DNA of 25,560 bases from an uncultured bacterium (GCA_905215405.1 CAJMQE010000053.1:1-25560), one strand, 5' to 3'; counted from the stretch's first letter, positions 1 to 7,570 are shown. The notes: generated by a model not told the origin, from the sequence alone. Program-made: numbers and translations.

Positions 1-89
1 AACTGAATAACTGCTAGGTATTGAATTTTCAAGGTGCATAGCTAATATCTATGTGTGAAGTTTGAGATACTGATTTTACAGCATTTCGA
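1..89. other. Window edge without a recognisable gene
   Basis: This short AT-rich stretch precedes the first open frame. The frame that continues into the ORF at 90 is closed by a TGA at 63-65, so no gene enters intact from the left. I see no tRNA, no insertion sequence end that I can name and no clear promoter. Confidence 0.4.
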
Positions 90-236
90 ATGATTTGCTA
101 TTTGCAGCATTATGATTTTCTACCACAAGAGGAGATCGTAGATGAGATGCTTTCAATCTTGGAGGACAGAAATAGAATCATGAAGAAAAAAGAGTTAGAG
201 AATATCAATGCAAAGTGGAACAATCGAGAGAAGTAA
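90..236 (+). CDS. Short ORF, probably a gene remnant (48 aa)
   Basis: The frame encodes 48 residues. A short aromatic start is followed by a charged helical tail (DEMLSILEDRNR, then KKKELENINAKW). There is no convincing ribosome binding site before the ATG at 90, and an in-frame stop lies at 63-65. The charged tail looks like the C-terminus of a larger protein, so I read this as a decayed 3' end. The strong terminator at 278-346 suggests a transcribed gene once ended here. I do not recognise the family. It could also be a non-coding open frame. Confidence 0.3.
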   Translation: MICYLQHYDFLPQEEIVDEMLSILEDRNRIMKKKELENINAKWNNREK

Positions 237-277
237 AGAAAAGCTTTGTTGTTAAATAACAGATTGAGTGTATAAGG

Positions 278-346
278 AAAAGACATACTATTTTACAGGC
301 AGATGACATCTGATGGGCTGTAAAACAATATGTCTTTTCTTTTTTT
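278..346 (+). terminator. Rho-independent terminator
   Basis: The arms AAAAGACATA...TTTTACAG and CTGTAAAA...TATGTCTTTT pair around a loop of about 18 nt. A T-rich run follows directly. The upstream arm also carries an A-tract, so it could work in both directions. It would end transcription from the remnant at 90-236. Confidence 0.8.
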
Positions 347-445
347 CTGCTTAAGATTTGCGGAATCAAGAAGCAGTCTGCTTAAAATAGGATAAAGAAA
401 ATAAGTGTCTCTATCTATTAACACAATCCTTAATGAAATGGGCCG

Positions 446-721
446 TTAGGCATAAATATAAGCAACAAGAGCAAGCAATGTATTTTCGCAGTTTATATAG
501 CCGATTGCCTTTTGCTCGGATTTTAATTCTTCAATTCCCCCTAACTGTAAACTATTTAGAATTTCATGCGGTGGTGCAGCCAAATGTAGAGTCATAGTAT
601 TTGAGAGTGTGACAGTCTCCTGATTATCGTTGAGAGCTTGTAGAAATAGTTGTTCGATTTTTTCAAGGCTTATCATTTGATCGGGTGGAAAATAAAATAT
701 ATCTGTTATTTTATATTTCAT
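446..721 (-). CDS. Small protein of unknown function (91 aa)
   Basis: I chose the start at 721 (MKYKITDIF) because AGGAGGT lies 12 nt upstream. A longer frame to 763 has no such site. The product is soluble with no membrane segment. A probable helix (ISLEKIEQLFLQALND) is followed by a strand-rich part containing SLQLGGIEEL and a hydrophobic C-terminus. I do not recognise the family. It lies 49 nt downstream of the HXXEE gene on the same strand, with no terminator visible between them, so the two may be co-transcribed. Confidence 0.6.
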   Translation of the reverse strand: MKYKITDIFYFPPDQMISLEKIEQLFLQALNDNQETVTLSNTMTLHLAAPPHEILNSLQLGGIEELKSEQKAIGYINCENTLLALVAYIYA

Positions 722-770
722 GATGATTTGTAGACCTCCTATCAATTGTCGGGAAAGCAGCATGGGTTGT

Positions 771-1298
771 TTAAAACATATGTTTAATTATAGCACCTAT
801 TTTGGCAGCTTTTTTATGTAAGAATTTTAGATTCACGATGGATATAATTGCACCGAGTACACACCAGGTCAAGAGCGCAGAGATTGGCAAGTTGAGAATT
901 CTTTGTGCCTGCCAGAGCATCCAGCCACACGGTAGGACGGTGAGTAGTGCTGTTACAAATCCGGGCACATAGGCATGGCAAATGAGTGGAATGAGAATCA
1001 AATGTAATGCGATCAGATGAATGAAGTTCGCTGTTGCCATGCCAAACCATAGTCCATACCAGTTTGTGCAGGCGGAAAATAAACTCACCAGACACAGAAT
1101 CAATAGTTCTTCAAAAACACAGGCAGATAAACTTGCGGTCGTATCTGCAGTCCCAAAAGGAACTACCCCTAACTGTAAATAGTGTTTGCGGGAAGGCTCC
1201 GTTTTCTTCCATGCAAGACCGAGCACGATTTCTTCCATATCATGCAGAATAAATAACACTGGGGAGACCCAGCAAAGCATTTCCATATTTACGTTCAT
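771..1298 (-). CDS. HXXEE domain membrane protein
   Basis: The 175-residue product carries the motif that names the HXXEE family, His-Asp-Met-Glu-Glu near residue 20, inside the first hydrophobic segment. A second family-type motif, Asn-x-x-His with a further His (NFIHLIALH), lies in a later hydrophobic segment. The protein has about five membrane-spanning stretches and a basic C-terminus. The family is an integral membrane protein of unknown biochemical role, and the His/Glu residues suggest metal binding. The start at 1298 is set by GAGAGG eight bases upstream; a longer frame to 1352 lacks a site. It is divergent from the TetR gene at 1454, the usual arrangement for a regulator and its target. 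Confidence 0.85.
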   Translation of the reverse strand: MNVNMEMLCWVSPVLFILHDMEEIVLGLAWKKTEPSRKHYLQLGVVPFGTADTTASLSACVFEELLILCLVSLFSACTNWYGLWFGMATANFIHLIALHLILIPLICHAYVPGFVTALLTVLPCGWMLWQAQRILNLPISALLTWCVLGAIISIVNLKFLHKKAAKIGAIIKHMF

Positions 1299-1323
1299 AA
1301 TGCTATCCTCTCTTTCTGAGGAT

Positions 1324-1352
1324 AGTATATAACCGGAGAAATGATCGAACAA
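1324..1352 (-). promoter_or_regulatory. Promoter of the HXXEE gene
   Basis: Reading on the minus strand, TTGTTC (1347-1352) is followed by a 17-nt spacer and TATACT (1324-1329). This is a near-consensus sigma-A promoter 25 nt upstream of the start codon. Confidence 0.7.
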
Positions 1353-1389
1353 CCAACAGATATTCTTCGCACATATGGATAACCAACAG
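1351..1389. promoter_or_regulatory. Direct repeat, candidate TetR operator
   Basis: AACCAACAG occurs at 1351-1359 and again at 1381-1389, 30 bp apart and so on about the same face of the helix. The first copy overlaps the -35 box of the HXXEE promoter. TetR proteins normally bind palindromes, so the assignment is an inference from position only. Confidence 0.35.
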
Positions 1390-1401
1390 TTTTCCTACAT
1401 T

Positions 1402-1430
1402 TTGTTGTTTATTTATATAAATTGTGATAT
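1402..1430 (+). promoter_or_regulatory. Promoter of the TetR gene
   Basis: TTGTTG (1402-1407), a 17-nt spacer and TGATAT (1425-1430) lie just upstream of AGGAGG and the ATG at 1454. Confidence 0.55.
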
Positions 1431-1453
1431 TTTGTCAATAGGAGGAATATGCC

Positions 1454-2011
1454 ATGAACAAAAATGATCTTCGTGTGATCAAGACACGTCGGGAAATTGA
1501 AAATGCCATGATCGTGCTTTTGCAGCAAAAGAGTTTTGAAAAAATTACGGTTCAGAATATTTTGGATGTAGCACTTGTCAATCGATCTACGTTCTATCAA
1601 CATTATGCCGATAAATACGCTTTACTTCAGAGCATTTCTGATACATGTTTTGCAGCAATACGTACAGATATCGATCGCCGGTTCTCGTGTAACGAAACAG
1701 AAATGATGGATATTATCCTGCATCTGTATCAGTCTCTATATGAAAATCGACACACCGTGCTCGTTTTATTCCAAATCCAAAATTCTATATTCCATTTTCA
1801 GGAAGACCTTTCGCTTTATCTAAAAGAAGGATTTGCCTCGCGTTACAATAATGTAGTTTTAGATGCCACAAAGCTAGACTATCTTGCCACACTTTATGCA
1901 AAGCTAGTAACATGCTCACTTGAGTGGTGCCTTCAGAACGAAAGTATCACCGAGTTGCAGACTTTCCTTCCTGCATTTCAATCACTAATTCAAGAAATTA
2001 ACAAACATTAG
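1454..2011 (+). CDS. TetR/AcrR family transcriptional regulator
   Basis: The 185-residue length and layout are typical of TetR repressors. Residues about 8-55 form the DNA-binding domain, with the helix-turn-helix around TVQNILDVALVNRSTFYQHY and the usual trailing tyrosine/lysine helix. Residues 60-185 are a helical ligand and dimerisation domain without recognisable specificity. AGGAGG lies 7 nt before the ATG. It is divergent from the HXXEE membrane gene and probably controls it and itself through the 155-bp intergenic region. The ligand cannot be inferred. Confidence 0.9.
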   Translation: MNKNDLRVIKTRREIENAMIVLLQQKSFEKITVQNILDVALVNRSTFYQHYADKYALLQSISDTCFAAIRTDIDRRFSCNETEMMDIILHLYQSLYENRHTVLVLFQIQNSIFHFQEDLSLYLKEGFASRYNNVVLDATKLDYLATLYAKLVTCSLEWCLQNESITELQTFLPAFQSLIQEINKH

Positions 2012-2215
2012 CAAGTACGAAAAACAAGCGCTATCAATGTAATCATTCCAAATGTAACACCCCATCGTTCAGTTTTCACATAAGACAATACATGGAAGAC
2101 AAAAAACATTCGTTGATACAAAAACATTAAAACATTTAAAACATTTAAAACATTTAACCTATTGATCTATCATCTTATATCCAAAATCCAAGTTCCCATT
2201 CCCAGGCTGTCCCCC
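2012..2215. other. Gene-free spacer with a short tandem repeat
   Basis: No credible gene lies here. About 3.5 copies of the 9-mer ACATTTAAA run at roughly 2123-2157. I see no clear terminator for the TetR gene. Confidence 0.5.
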
Positions 2216-2289
2216 TTTTTTATGCGCGGGTAAGAGAAACTAGATGCCGCTAAGCGGCATCTAGTTTCTCTTACGTAATGCATAAAAAA
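2216..2289. repeat. Large near-perfect palindrome
   Basis: Two 22-bp arms (2230-2251 and 2253-2274) are exact inverted copies around one central base. A further pair of 10-bp arms, TTTTTTATGC (2216-2225) and GCATAAAAAA (2280-2289), encloses them. The T-run is on the 5' side and the A-run on the 3' side on both strands, the reverse of a rho-independent terminator. It is therefore better described as a palindromic repeat unit than as a terminator. Confidence 0.85.
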
Positions 2290-2314
2290 GCAGCCGTCAC
2301 AATCGTGCCAGCCG

Positions 2315-2454
2315 GCTCAAATAAAAAGGCATGGGAAACCCTTGCGAGGACGCCGGTACTTGGGCTGCGTATTGTGCAGCCTTACGTACCGTTGCGCCAC
2401 AGCGGAGCGCAAGCGTGTTTTCCATGTCTTTTTATTTGAGCATCTTATTTGAGC
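2315..2454. repeat. Multi-hairpin element at the end of the pilus operon
   Basis: The outer arms GCTCAAATAAAAAGGCATGG (from 2315) and CCATGTCTTTTTATTTGAGC (to 2441) form an imperfect inverted repeat with A-tract then T-tract, so they could terminate transcription on both strands. Inside are a GGTAC...GTACC stem with an inner GGCTGC/GCAGCC pair, and a TTGCGC/GCGCAA hairpin. TTATTTGAGC is repeated directly at 2432-2441 and 2445-2454, the second copy covering the stop codon of the pilT-like gene. It could be a structured terminator, a small mobile repeat or both. Confidence 0.6.
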
Positions 2455-3506
2455 AACCTCTTCGATTGCATATCTGTATTCGTAGCGTAATTCAACGCAG
2501 TTTCCCGTGTAATCTTTCCCTGATGATACATATTTAAGAGGCAGGTATCCATGGACATCATAGAGATATCGTTCATGGAAGAATACAGGATTCCTTCAAT
2601 CTGCGGGATCTTATTGTCTCGGATCATATTTCGGATCGCTGGTGTCAGTGTCAGAATTTCAAATGCAGGGATCAGATTGCCGTCGATATCTGGAACGAAC
2701 TGCTGTGAAATTATGACTTTCAGAGTCAGGGATAGCTGAATGGAGATCTGCTGTTGCTGGTTCGCTGGAAAGACATCAATGATACGGTCGATGGTATTGG
2801 TAGCGCCAATGGTGTGCAGCGTGGAAAATACCAGATGTCCTGTTTCAGCGGCGGTCACAGCGACCTGCATGGTCTCATAATCACGCATTTCACCGAGCAG
2901 AATGACATCAGGACTCTGGCGAAGAGAAGCACGCAGAGCAGGAAGATAGCCATCTGTATCGGTGTTGATCTCACGCTGGGTCACGATAGAGCGGTCGTGC
3001 TTGTGCAGATATTCAATCGGATCTTCCAGTGTAATAATATGTTTCTGTTGTGTATGATTGATCTGATCGATGATGCAGGCAAGCGTCGTCGATTTTCCGC
3101 TTCCGGCAGGCCCGGTCACAAGGACAAGCCCTTTGGAAAGGGTACCAGTCGAAATGACATAGTCAGGAATATGCATATCCTGGTAAGAAGGCAGTTCAAA
3201 TGTGATGATACGAATGACAGCAGCCAGGGAATTTCTTTGTTTATAAGCATTGACACGGAATCTGGAAATGCCTGGGATCGCGAAGGAAAAATCATCATCT
3301 CCGTGTTCGAGCAGGTGCGCGATATTCCGTTCGGCAATTTCATAGATCTGTCGAATAAAAGTTTCGGTATCTGCTGGCATCATTATGTAATCATCCAGTT
3401 CCATGATCCGGTCATTGCTCCGATAGGAGACAGGTTTACCAGCGATCACGAACATATCGGAAATTCCAATGCTTGCAGCATCTCTAAAAATCTTTTTTAT
3501 ATCCAT
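2445..3506 (-). CDS. pilT: PilT-type twitching motility/retraction ATPase
   Basis: The 353-residue cytoplasmic hexameric ATPase would power pilus retraction. Residues 1-115 form the PAS-like N-domain. The ATPase core shows Walker A GPAGSGKST (132-140), the Asp box HIITLEDPIEY (156-166), Walker B DVILLGEMRD (200-209) and the His box GHLVFSTLHT (223-232). AIRNMIRDNK (290-299) matches the AIRNLIRE signature that marks PilT rather than PilB. The start at 3506 (MDIKKIF) is set by GGAAGGAG inside the end of the upstream gene, 4 nt away; a longer frame to 3605 overlaps that gene. It is the last gene of the pilus operon and the only ATPase in the window. Confidence 0.93.
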   Translation of the reverse strand: MDIKKIFRDAASIGISDMFVIAGKPVSYRSNDRIMELDDYIMMPADTETFIRQIYEIAERNIAHLLEHGDDDFSFAIPGISRFRVNAYKQRNSLAAVIRIITFELPSYQDMHIPDYVISTGTLSKGLVLVTGPAGSGKSTTLACIIDQINHTQQKHIITLEDPIEYLHKHDRSIVTQREINTDTDGYLPALRASLRQSPDVILLGEMRDYETMQVAVTAAETGHLVFSTLHTIGATNTIDRIIDVFPANQQQQISIQLSLTLKVIISQQFVPDIDGNLIPAFEILTLTPAIRNMIRDNKIPQIEGILYSSMNDISMMSMDTCLLNMYHQGKITRETALNYATNTDMQSKRLLK

Positions 3507-3510
3507 AAGT

Positions 3511-3930
3511 TTATCTAACTCCTTCCTTAAGAAGAGGCAGGGTGTCATCCCCTGACCAGTTTTTTGTAATAATGGTTTCAAATTGTGTAAGTGTATACAG
3601 AGCATCGGAGTCCTGAGGAATACAGGTCACGGCGAGCATATGTTCATCATCTATTGGAATCGAAAATGAATAACTGTCGTCAAGATTTGCAAATGTATTC
3701 TGTTGTCTGGCCTCTGCAAATGTTTCAGCAAGTGCAGCAATTTGATCATTTGCCTGATTATACGCATTGTAGTAAGCATCATTTTGTGCTTGCAGACTAT
3801 CGGTGAAATGCTGGTCCTTCATGACGCTGACCAGTGACAGCGTGGCAAATGTGACCATACATAAAATAATAAAAATAGTAATGATCGAAGGCAGACCAAT
3901 GTGGATGGCTGGCAGTTTTTTGTTCGTCAT
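3511..3930 (-). CDS. Pilin-like membrane protein (139 aa)
   Basis: A short basic N-terminus is followed by one membrane segment (about residues 15-37) and an extracellular domain with a predicted coiled helix around residues 40-75. The hydrophobic segment lacks the glutamate at +5 typical of classical pilins, so it resembles PilX-like or minor components. AAAGGAGG lies just before the ATG. A 110-nt gap separates it from the gene upstream, the only large gap in the operon, and pilT follows 4 nt downstream. Membership of the pilus apparatus is inferred from context and topology. Confidence 0.7.
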   Translation of the reverse strand: MTNKKLPAIHIGLPSIITIFIILCMVTFATLSLVSVMKDQHFTDSLQAQNDAYYNAYNQANDQIAALAETFAEARQQNTFANLDDSYSFSIPIDDEHMLAVTCIPQDSDALYTLTQFETIITKNWSGDDTLPLLKEGVR

Positions 3931-4040
3931 AAGAACCTCCTTTTTAAATGTTGTCTGTCATTATAGTATATGAATTCGCGTGCACATTTTATCATGGACG
4001 ATCACAGTGTAACTGTGAATCCAGAATCCAATGCACAGCG
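3931..4040 (-). promoter_or_regulatory. Intra-operon gap with hairpin and possible promoter
   Basis: The gap holds the hairpin TCACAG-TGTAA-CTGTGA (4002-4018). On the minus strand it has a consensus TATAAT (3960-3965) but no good -35. It may retune expression of the last two pilus genes. Confidence 0.35.
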
Positions 4041-4502
4041 TTACAAAGCATGATGAACGGGAAGCGTATAAATGTCCGTTGCACTCCCATCTGGTTCGAT
4101 CTTTTGCCAAATAAGACTGGCAGTGGCTAGATATTCTCCAAAGTCGGCGCGCATGATGAGCTGGTAAGCAGCTTCATCTGGTGTACAGGGCTGAAAAGCT
4201 GTGTTGTAGTATACCGTCATCTGGTTGGAAGCATCATCATACACAGTAGCTTCCGTGGGAAATACCTCAGGATAATCCTGCATGGAAAGAATGGAGTGGT
4301 CAGCACTTTCGAAGCATTCCGCAGCACTTTGCACATGTAGGATGGCAGCGGTCCGAACGCGGTTCGCCTGTCCAACGACGTGGGTCTGGGCAAACATTCG
4401 GATGCAGATCGCAGCAGCAAGTGAAAAGAACAGAATCGCAAGAATCAGTTCCATTAGAAATATGCTGGAGCGTCTCATGGAAGAACTTTTTGTTGGATTC
4501 AT
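4041..4502 (-). CDS. Type IV pilin-like (pseudopilin) protein with class III-like leader
   Basis: The 153-residue protein has a short leader with RRSS followed by a hydrophobic stretch IFLMELILAILFF. Cleavage after the serine would place Glu at +5, as expected for prepilin peptidase substrates. The rest is a globular extracellular domain with two Cys (near 67 and 111) that could form a disulfide. The start codon overlaps the stop of the upstream gene (ATGA), so the two are translationally coupled. It is probably a minor pilin or pseudopilin that joins the fibre. Confidence 0.8.
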   Translation of the reverse strand: MNPTKSSSMRRSSIFLMELILAILFFSLAAAICIRMFAQTHVVGQANRVRTAAILHVQSAAECFESADHSILSMQDYPEVFPTEATVYDDASNQMTVYYNTAFQPCTPDEAAYQLIMRADFGEYLATASLIWQKIEPDGSATDIYTLPVHHAL

Positions 4503-4999
4503 TGGCTGTCTCCTTTCAGGGTGTTTGGGTGCACAAGGATCGTATGTGGACGGTCACTGGAATCCAGAATCGTGATCAGGATGGATCCATGTGTCTGTTC
4601 GGTCATAGTCATGCCAGATATTTTCGTGATGACTGTGCCTGCCTCTGGCATAAATGTATTTTCACTGGCTGTAAATAGTTCTCTAAGAGAGCCATCATAG
4701 TAGTAAATGTATGTGATGTAGTCGTGCGCATCATAAGTAGAATGCATGGTGATGGCAGTTGTTGCATCAAATGTCTGTAGTCCGACACCACCGGCAGTAT
4801 CGTTCTGACGTATCTTTTCAGTAATATAGGATAGCGAAGTACGAATTTCATAGTTGGTACGGGAATCAGCACTGGTATTTTCATAGACACGGGCACCGCA
4901 GATAATGACTGAGATGGCAGAAATCAGAAATACCAGAAAAAGTGAAATGGTAAAAAGCATTTGTACGGAATGCGCCTGATTATCAAAATGTCTCCTCAT
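4499..4999 (-). CDS. DUF4860-type pseudopilin-like protein
   Basis: The 166-residue protein begins MRRHFDNQAHSVQMLF. One membrane helix (about residues 14-36) is followed by GARVYEN and a strand-rich domain with the RTSLSYITEKIRQ segment. I recall this pattern from the DUF4860 family found next to pseudopilin genes in Lachnospiraceae. It lacks the +5 glutamate. Its start overlaps the stop of the gene upstream and its stop overlaps the start of the gene downstream, both as ATGA, so it is embedded in the operon. Its function in the pilus is unknown. Confidence 0.75.
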   Translation of the reverse strand: MRRHFDNQAHSVQMLFTISLFLVFLISAISVIICGARVYENTSADSRTNYEIRTSLSYITEKIRQNDTAGGVGLQTFDATTAITMHSTYDAHDYITYIYYYDGSLRELFTASENTFMPEAGTVITKISGMTMTEQTHGSILITILDSSDRPHTILVHPNTLKGDSQ

Positions 5000-5334
5000 T
5001 GCGACACCTGCTTCCTTGCCAGTACGGTAATCTCAGGCATAATATTGGCAGCTACAGGACGGTAATCGATCAGAAAGCGACTGGAATCGTAGGAAATATT
5101 GAATTTTTGTACAAGATCATCCAGATTTTCAGGATAATATCCTTCCAGTGCATAATATTGCACTGTGCCCTGTGTCAGCGCATCAGTGAGCAGTTCCTGC
5201 TGTTTCTTTGTAGACCGGCTGGACCATGAGGAGGCAGCAAAAGAAAAATACAGCAGAATCATGCAAAAAACTGCGAGAAAAAGAAGTGGCTTCAGCCAGG
5301 TATTCTTTTTTGTTTTAGTTTGAAAAAAGTTCAT
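4996..5334 (-). CDS. Small pseudopilin-like protein (112 aa)
   Basis: The basic N-terminus (about 16 residues) is followed by one membrane helix and an extracellular part with YYALEGYYPENLDDLV. That segment resembles the GspG/pilin region where the helix leads into the loop (typically YY..NG.YP..L..L). There is no clear prepilin cleavage site or Glu at +5. AGGAGG lies 6 nt upstream of the ATG. It overlaps the next gene by 4 nt. It is probably a membrane-anchored minor component. Confidence 0.7.
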   Translation of the reverse strand: MNFFQTKTKKNTWLKPLLFLAVFCMILLYFSFAASSWSSRSTKKQQELLTDALTQGTVQYYALEGYYPENLDDLVQKFNISYDSSRFLIDYRPVAANIMPEITVLARKQVSQ

Positions 5335-5366
5335 TTCTGTCCTCCTGGGATTGTTTGCTTATCAAT

Positions 5367-6419
5367 TTACATACCGGAAAGGATTCCAAGCAGAGGAATC
5401 ATGACGGAGAGCAATATGACACCGGTCACAATGGAAAGAATGGCAACAAGTGTTGGCTCTAAGATGGAAATCCGTCGGGCAATGGTATTTTCCAGAGCGT
5501 TGGTCGTTTCTTCGGTGATTTTTTTGAAGGTAGACTCCAGAGTACCAGTCTTACTGCCGATGCTGACCATACGGGCCTGCAATCCGGTAAGAACGGCGGT
5601 CTGTGTGAGCGCTTGTTCAAAAGAAGTTCCGTCTTCTAACATGTTTTGACATTTTTCTAACTTTTTAAGAAAGTCTGCATCATCGATCAGCTCAGATGCC
5701 ATGGAGAGGCTTTGTTCAATTGAAAATCCACTTTGCAGAGAAAGGCTCATGGCATCCGAAAAACGATAGAGTGAAGTCTGGGAACGGTAAGTCCGTCCGC
5801 CTGGAAGTATGGACAGGAGTCGTACAGAGACAGACTGAAAATATGCAGACCGGCTCAGTAAAAGAGCGGAGCATATGATGACTGCGATTATGCCGATCAA
5901 AACGGCAGAATAACGGTTCAGTAGTCCGCCGAAATTAAGCAGCAGTTGGGATGCTGCGTTCATTTGTGCACCGAGCTGGGTAAATGCCTGATTAAATACA
6001 GGCAGTACTTTCGTAATAATAATAAGAATGACCGCAATCATCATACAGATCATGACCAGCGGGTAGGTGATTACATTTCGCATGGAGGATCGTATGGCAT
6101 CTTCCTGTTCATAATGGGTGGCGAGAGACTGCATGATGTCATCGAGATGACCGGTCTGTTCACCGAGTTTGCACATTTTGACCATATAATCCGGAAAAGC
6201 ATGAGTAGCGGCAAGTCCTTCGTATAGATAGCCAGTACGTAGCAGTTCATCGTAAATTTGGCTGAGTAATTCTTTTTCCTGCGTAGAGCCGGCATCTTCC
6301 ATAAAGATCGATATCCCTTCCAGAGAAGAGATGCCTGCATGCAGGATAGAGGCCATCTGCGAGCAGAAAGAAGCTGTTTCAGCCAGAGAGATCGCAATGC
6401 CTTTTTTTGATTCTTTCAT
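5367..6419 (-). CDS. pilC: Type II secretion / type IV pilus inner-membrane platform protein (PilC/GspF)
   Basis: The 350-residue protein has the duplicated T2SSF layout. Each half carries a cytoplasmic helical domain beginning FCSQMASILHAGIS or FSDAMSLSLQSGFS and ending in membrane segments, with three hydrophobic segments near 118-140, 165-190 and 320-348. The family motif around KMCKLGEQTGHLDDIM recurs as RMVSIGSKTGTLESTF. It would sit in the membrane and couple the ATPase to pilin movement. AAAGGA precedes the ATG. It is slightly shorter than PilC of Gram-negatives because the N-terminal extension is missing, as is common in Firmicutes. Confidence 0.9.
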   Translation of the reverse strand: MKESKKGIAISLAETASFCSQMASILHAGISSLEGISIFMEDAGSTQEKELLSQIYDELLRTGYLYEGLAATHAFPDYMVKMCKLGEQTGHLDDIMQSLATHYEQEDAIRSSMRNVITYPLVMICMMIAVILIIITKVLPVFNQAFTQLGAQMNAASQLLLNFGGLLNRYSAVLIGIIAVIICSALLLSRSAYFQSVSVRLLSILPGGRTYRSQTSLYRFSDAMSLSLQSGFSIEQSLSMASELIDDADFLKKLEKCQNMLEDGTSFEQALTQTAVLTGLQARMVSIGSKTGTLESTFKKITEETTNALENTIARRISILEPTLVAILSIVTGVILLSVMIPLLGILSGM

Positions 6420-6446
6420 ATTAAATCCTTTCAGACCGCTGTAAGG

Positions 6447-7430
6447 TCAGCGGGAATATTTTACAGTATAATTGGTTCCATCACCTATGTATTTCTTTAC
6501 TGATTTTGCATCGTTGGACGCGGCAAGTGTCGGGTCGATCAGAGACCAGTTCGTTCCGTCAAATTCGATCACACTGTCGATCCATCCTTTTTCTGCAACG
6601 TAAGCGCTGATCCATGCATGATAGACATCTCCAGAATATCCGATCTCCAGCTTCGTTGGAATTCCCTGGGAACGGAGCATGGCAGTCATCAGCGCGGCGT
6701 AGTCAAAGCAGATACCGGTTCCGTCTGCAAGCGTCTGGTCAATGTCAGGCAGATATCCGGAGCTTACATTTGCTGCTTTTGCTTCATCATAACTGATGTT
6801 GGTAATGACATAATGATAAATGGTTCCGATCGCATCCAATGCATCATGACAGGAGGCTGTCAGTTCGCTTGCTTTGCTGACAGTCGCTGACTTGGCGGTG
6901 AACCAGGTGTACTGGTTCGGGTAGAGAAATGGGGAAAATTCATTATCCAGAGTGACAGAAATCGTCTGTTCAAACAGATTTGAATAGAGGTTGTCAGTTA
7001 CATGTTCCATAACCGATATGGTATAGGTCCCATTTCCACCAGTGAGCGGAAGCGTCGAATAGGTGGTGGCCGGTGCAAGATCATAAGTGTATTTGATATT
7101 ATCCGGTGTTGTCAGGAAAAATTTCACTTTATCAGCCGTACCAGTATATTGTGTCATTAGATACCCATCAGAAAGATTAGATAAATCGATCAGTATGGAA
7201 GCATTACCGCTTTTCACTGTGCCATCCGCATGTGGAACCAGTACTTTAGGGGTATTGTCCCAGTGTTGGGAAGCATCTGCGGAATCAGCAGCCTGCGTGC
7301 TGCCGGCTGAACTTTTCCAAGTGGTCGTGTTACCGGTGTTATCAGCAGCGGATTCAGTCTTGCTGCAGCCGGTACATAACAGAATCAGTAGTAAAATAAG
7401 GCATGGAATCCATTTGAAATTCCTATGCAT
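6447..7430 (-). CDS. Lipoprotein with transglutaminase-like domain
   Basis: The 327-residue precursor has a lipoprotein signal ending LLCTGC (Cys22), a Ser/Thr-rich linker, a central strand-rich domain and a C-terminal transglutaminase-like domain. The expected triad is present: Cys in TGICFDYAAL, His in VYHAWISAYV and Asp in WSLIDPTLA. Such enzymes cleave or cross-link peptides or proteins outside the cell. I set the start at the ATG at 7430 because GGAGG lies 5 nt before it; a longer frame would need TTG. It heads the pilus operon, 27 nt before pilC, so a role in pilus or cell-wall maturation is plausible but inferred. Confidence 0.85.
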   Translation of the reverse strand: MHRNFKWIPCLILLLILLCTGCSKTESAADNTGNTTTWKSSAGSTQAADSADASQHWDNTPKVLVPHADGTVKSGNASILIDLSNLSDGYLMTQYTGTADKVKFFLTTPDNIKYTYDLAPATTYSTLPLTGGNGTYTISVMEHVTDNLYSNLFEQTISVTLDNEFSPFLYPNQYTWFTAKSATVSKASELTASCHDALDAIGTIYHYVITNISYDEAKAANVSSGYLPDIDQTLADGTGICFDYAALMTAMLRSQGIPTKLEIGYSGDVYHAWISAYVAEKGWIDSVIEFDGTNWSLIDPTLAASNDAKSVKKYIGDGTNYTVKYSR

Positions 7431-7536
7431 AATTTCCTCCAATAGTATCTTAATTGTTCTTAGTTGTACCCTATTTGAATAAAACTATCTTAACACATTT
7501 GTGGGTATTAAGGTATCTTATTTTAGATAAATATAT

Positions 7537-7570
7537 GTGTGACCTCCGTGTGACAGGAAACCATTACAAT
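7537..7570 (+). promoter_or_regulatory. SARP-type direct-repeat promoter, unit A
   Basis: GTGTGAC occurs at 7537-7543 and again at 7548-7554, an 11-bp period. Ten nt later is the -10-like TACAAT (7565-7570). The repeats cover the -35 region, where no good -35 hexamer is seen. Unit A begins 88 nt downstream; the leader carries a small AGCAT/ATGCT hairpin at 7593-7607. Confidence 0.75.

Noticed and set aside
2331..2537. 68-residue plus-strand ORF across the multi-hairpin element
   Set aside because: It spans inverted repeats and the end of the pilT-like gene, and has no ribosome binding site.
2754..3518. 254-residue plus-strand ORF
   Set aside because: It lies opposite the pilT-like gene, which has all its ATPase motifs. 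The antisense frame has no recognisable domain or good ribosome binding site.
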